Shown here piece after piece: positions 60,739-64,000 of a stretch of DNA of 64,000 bases. The stretch is from the NCBI GenBank assembly GCA_026874595.1, contig CM049312.1, positions 51,339,429 through 51,403,428 of the forward strand, read 5' to 3'. The notes under the pieces were generated by a model that saw only the letters and a list, made by a program, of their open reading frames with translations, was not told where the DNA came from and made no database searches. Within the stretch, counting starts at the first letter, position 1. Each line of letters opens with the position of its first letter. The position numbers and the translations under genes are program-made. This DNA is from Sipunculus nudus. Taxonomy: Eukaryota > Annelida > Sipuncula > Golfingiida > Sipunculidae.

Positions 60739-63540
60739 ATATAGGTGTGACATGCTTGGTTTTATCACACACTAGCACCTGGTACTTTTAGGTATGCCAT
60801 ATTGGCAGAAGACTAGATTGAAGTGTACATAAAAAACGTGTCTGCTGTGGGTGGTCCAGTGTGGCTTCATCATACTTCAGATAACAAGCCATCCTGTGTA
60901 GAAGGGATGCGGAATTTAATACTAGCCTTGCTGAAGTGTTTGCCACCCATGCCACACTAAAACAATCAAATCAGCAAAACAGGGACCTGTTAGTAATATC
61001 TTTTCCTACGTGTTGTCAGGACAGCAAGCTTGGGAGTGATGTTCATCAAGAGTTACATGATAGGTTTATTAAAGTATCCCTAAAACGTTTTTCAAGTGCC
61101 AGCAGATCTAGTAACAGCAAATGTTGAATGTTGACTGTTATGGCACACCCACAGAGGCAACATGAATATTCTGTTAGTGGCTGGTGTGGCCACGGGTCAG
61201 GGCCTTGTCAAACAATAAAACATCAACACCATTAAATCACGGTGTCAGCATAAACTGTCAGAAATGTCAGCCTTGTGTGAACCTCTCACCAGCCTGTATC
61301 ATGAACATTGTACAAACTATTAACATGGGCTGTTGATAGATTCTGTTGACTGTTTGGACCCTGTGCTGGCAGTCCTGTCATATCAGCATTCCCCAGCTGT
61401 CCGTCACCTCCCCCCTGACCAGCACCCTCTGTCTCTTTACCTTGCCCTGGTCCTGAGTGTTTAGAGTTTTGGTGTCTGGTGCCTGGTGGGGGGGTGTGTA
61501 TGGTCTGTGTTACCTGCCTGTTCAGAGACAGACCTACATGCTGGCTGGCTTCATCTGATGTGTATCAATTACAAACAACATTCACCTGACCGTGGGGAGT
61601 GATGCCATTACCTATCTAGACCTACCAAATAATTGTTGGACAAAATAAGGAGTATCCACTGAACAAAATAGACCAACATCACTAAATCAGTAATATAGAA
61701 AAGTAGTCCTACTTACAAATAGAAGTCAATTGGAATCCATTTGCTTGCAGTGAGATAATTATCAAATTGTTCTTTCAGTCTTAAAAAAAACACAAGATAA
61801 AACATAGCAGTTGTAAATTAAAGGAATTAATGTTTTAATAATTAGGTTATGGGCCGTATTTATATTTCTTTCTTTTCATACTTCTGTAAATCAGAAGGAA
61901 AACATCATTTGATGCACTGAAAATACAGGAAACTGATGTATGATGATAAGGTCAAATTAGTTACGTTTTCTTGGCGAATAATCATAATAAATAATGGACA
62001 ACCCATCTGTAAAGAGCACAGTCAGGGGAACAAAAACATAATCAGTTTTGGAGCAGGCATAATGAGATGATTTTTCTCCGGCAGCGTAATGTACCAGGTT
62101 AACTAAATGCTGCCAGTTTTTGTCAGTTTGGTGTCTGACCTAGGCAGCCACCATGTTTTATCATGAGACATATAACTGCAAGTAAAAAAGTCCATGAAGC
62201 ATTTGGAAATACAGCAGAGGGACACAGATCCCAACTGTTCTCCCCTGTGTTTTATGGGTAAGGTCACAAGGGGATCAGCGTGTAAACCTCTTCTTCAGGT
62301 CATGACTCAGATGACCCTGGCAGATTTCCCAGCAGGTTCATCAAGGGATCAGATAGTGAATCAATTCTCCCCATGGCAGACCCCACTGATGGTCTGGATT
62401 ATCAGATAGCCGTGAAAACCAATTTGAGCGATTTGTTTTGCTACAGAGAGCCTGATCTCTTACACATGACAGTGCTAGGGCCCACGGGGTGCATGCTTGG
62501 AAGCCTACTAAGACTGCAGCTGACAAGTAGAGATGTGTTTACACATGTGCTGGGATAAATTCAACAAGGCACAGACCACAACATGGGATGCAGGATGCCA
62601 GCAGATCCCCCAAGTCATTAGGCTTGTTGAAGTATCTGGCTGGCATATTAGAGCCACGTGTGGGCTTGTGGGCTTGAAGCAGCTATTGCTGTAGCAGGCC
62701 GTGCTAGAGCCGCTCCATATGTAGAGCTTCTGCACTGGCAAGAGGTTGTTCATACAAGTGGTTACACAGCTCCAGTGATTTCACTCCCTTCACAAACATG
62801 GAATATTACCTTAGTGGAGGGTTTGAAGTGGTTTCAATGTACATTTTGTGATGTAAGTACAGTGATACTCCAGCAGGCTGTCTGTATGTAGTAATAGACC
62901 TGCTTCGTGACCCTTATACCTCAACAGACAGGATTTATATTCATCAGTCACACCGTAAGTACTGTGTATGTATACTGCCCTGACAATTACCCTCCCCTGG
63001 CTGCTTTCACCTTGCTTATCCTAGACAAGCTTGTACATGGCCTGGCATTACCGGCTCCCAGCAGGGCACCTTCACAAGAAACCAGTTGTGCATGTTGTGT
63101 ATGTGCATGTTACAAGTCTTATGAAATAACTCAAAAAAGTGTCATGGTTTAATCCCATCAAGGCAGGGTTTCATCCACTCTGCTCACCCAGTAGTTCCCT
63201 GTGTTTTTTGAGAGCAGATGCCACAATCAATAATTGAATAATTTTAATGTCCTTTGTAGTCACATTCTCAGTGTGTTTTGATAGATAAGGACATCAAATT
63301 ACCATGCGTATAGATATGTGTAATACATAAGTCCAGTGTTATGGTTTCTAAAAAATATCTGGCACTCTGGTACCTGTAATGTACATACAAGTACAGCCAG
63401 GCAAGAGACTGCATGGATCAGAGGTTCACTAATGTACATGGATTTTATCAAAGAAGGTTTGTTGTCATGGAAGCAACATATAACAGCAGCAGGTTGTACA
63501 TGTAGGTGCCTTGTCAGTTTTTGCCAAACTCCTGCTGTTA
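60739..63540. other. Non-coding sequence, no gene supported
   Basis: Short frames on both strands overlap heavily at 62194-62891. A C/G-run-rich patch lies at about 61390-61500. GTTGTCATGGAAGC (63471-63484) is X-box-like, within the inverted pair GTTG...CAAC. Confidence 0.45.
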
Positions 63541-64000
63541 GCTTGTCAGTGAGATGTGATGTGGTGCCCCCTGCTGATGCCTTGTCAGTGAGATGTGATG
63601 TGGTGCCCCCTGCTGATGCCTTGTCAGTGAGGTGTGATGTGGTGCCTCCTGCTGATGCCTTGTCAGTGAGGTGTGATGTGGTGCCTCCTGCTGATGCCTT
63701 GTCAGTGAGGTGTGATGTGGTGCCTCCTGCTGATGCCTTGTCAGTGAGGTGTGATGTGGTCCCTCCTGCTGATGCCTTGTCAGTGAGGTGTGATGTGGTG
63801 CCTCCTGCTGATGCCTTGTCAATGAGGTGTGATGTGGTCCCTCCTGCTGATACCTTGTCAGTGAGGTGTGATGTGGTGCCTCCTGCTGATGCCTTGTCAG
63901 TGCTGTGTGATGTGGTCCCTCCTGCTGATACCTTGTCAGTGCTGTGTGATGTGGTGCCTCCTGCTGATACCTTGTCAGTGAGGTGTGATGTGGTGCATCC
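63541..64000. repeat. Minisatellite, 39-bp unit, cut by the window edge
   Basis: At least 11 copies of a 39-bp unit (GCCTTGTCAGTGAGGTGTGA, TGTGGTGCCTCCTGCTGAT); the array continues beyond the window. Because 39 is a multiple of three, the minus strand is open for 94 codons as 13-residue repeats (HQQEAPHHTSLTR). With no start context or flanking gene, I read this as a repeat artefact. Confidence 0.95.

Noticed and set aside
29706-64000. Idea that minisatellite unit lengths are biased to multiples of three
   Set aside because: 39, 33 and 30 bp units fit, but 17, 20, 32, 35, 37, 40, 47 and 62 bp units do not; no bias is evident.
1-64000. tRNA or rRNA genes
   Set aside because: I found no B-box-like GGTTCGAATCC with a matching A-box and cloverleaf, and no rRNA-like sequence.

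Overview
The window reads as nuclear DNA of an animal, most likely a marine mollusc or related lophotrochozoan. I judge this from the AT-rich non-coding sequence with no operons or long genes, the many minisatellites, and dispersed repeats of kinds I associate with mollusc genomes. These include units with paired GACCTTGACC / AAGGTCA motifs, elements starting AGCTCAGCTGA, and elements bounded by ATGCCCCCACC. The species cannot be named from the sequence. There is no rRNA, recognisable tRNA, CRISPR array or prokaryotic gene. Almost all ATG-started reading frames are under 100 codons, and those above about 115 codons lie in tandem repeats or are unconvincing.

The best reading is one long intron, or an intergenic regulatory stretch, of a plus-strand gene. 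Two splice-like sites support that orientation. One is a 27-nt in-frame microexon candidate at 19601-19627 with a strong acceptor and donor. The other, at 4796-4856, is a polypyrimidine/AG acceptor fused directly to GTGAGT, the layout of a recursive splice site, with a second GTGAGT donor 36 nt downstream. Three weaker protein-like stretches are recorded: minus strand 5269-5457, a possible terminal exon at 10122-10186, and 13408-13638. I do not recognise any of them.

The dominant content is repeats. Thirteen tandem-repeat loci (units of about 17 to 62 bp) cover roughly 8.8 kb, about 14% of the window. The largest is a 33-bp array of 44 units at 58102-59556. Several have higher-order structure: 128 bp at 53.8 kb, about 200 bp at 23.2 kb, and 4-unit blocks in the 33-bp array. 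Two loci (11.5-12.3 kb and 29.7-32.1 kb) are minisatellites split by later insertions. Dispersed elements lie at 9310-9915, 22671-23182, 30671-31516, 32705-33485, 33525-34016, 42021-43685 and 48248-48440.

Between the repeats are GC-richer, repeat-poor islands (about 2.75-3.1, 16.3-16.8, 24.2-24.6, 28.0-29.3, 34.2-35.4, 38.6-39.8, 44.1-44.7, 46.3-46.5, 47.1-47.6, 51.4-52.1 and 57.4-57.7 kb). They carry homeodomain, POU-octamer, Pbx-like and RFX X-box-like motifs. They look like candidate conserved non-coding elements of a developmental or neural locus, which only comparison with related genomes can test.
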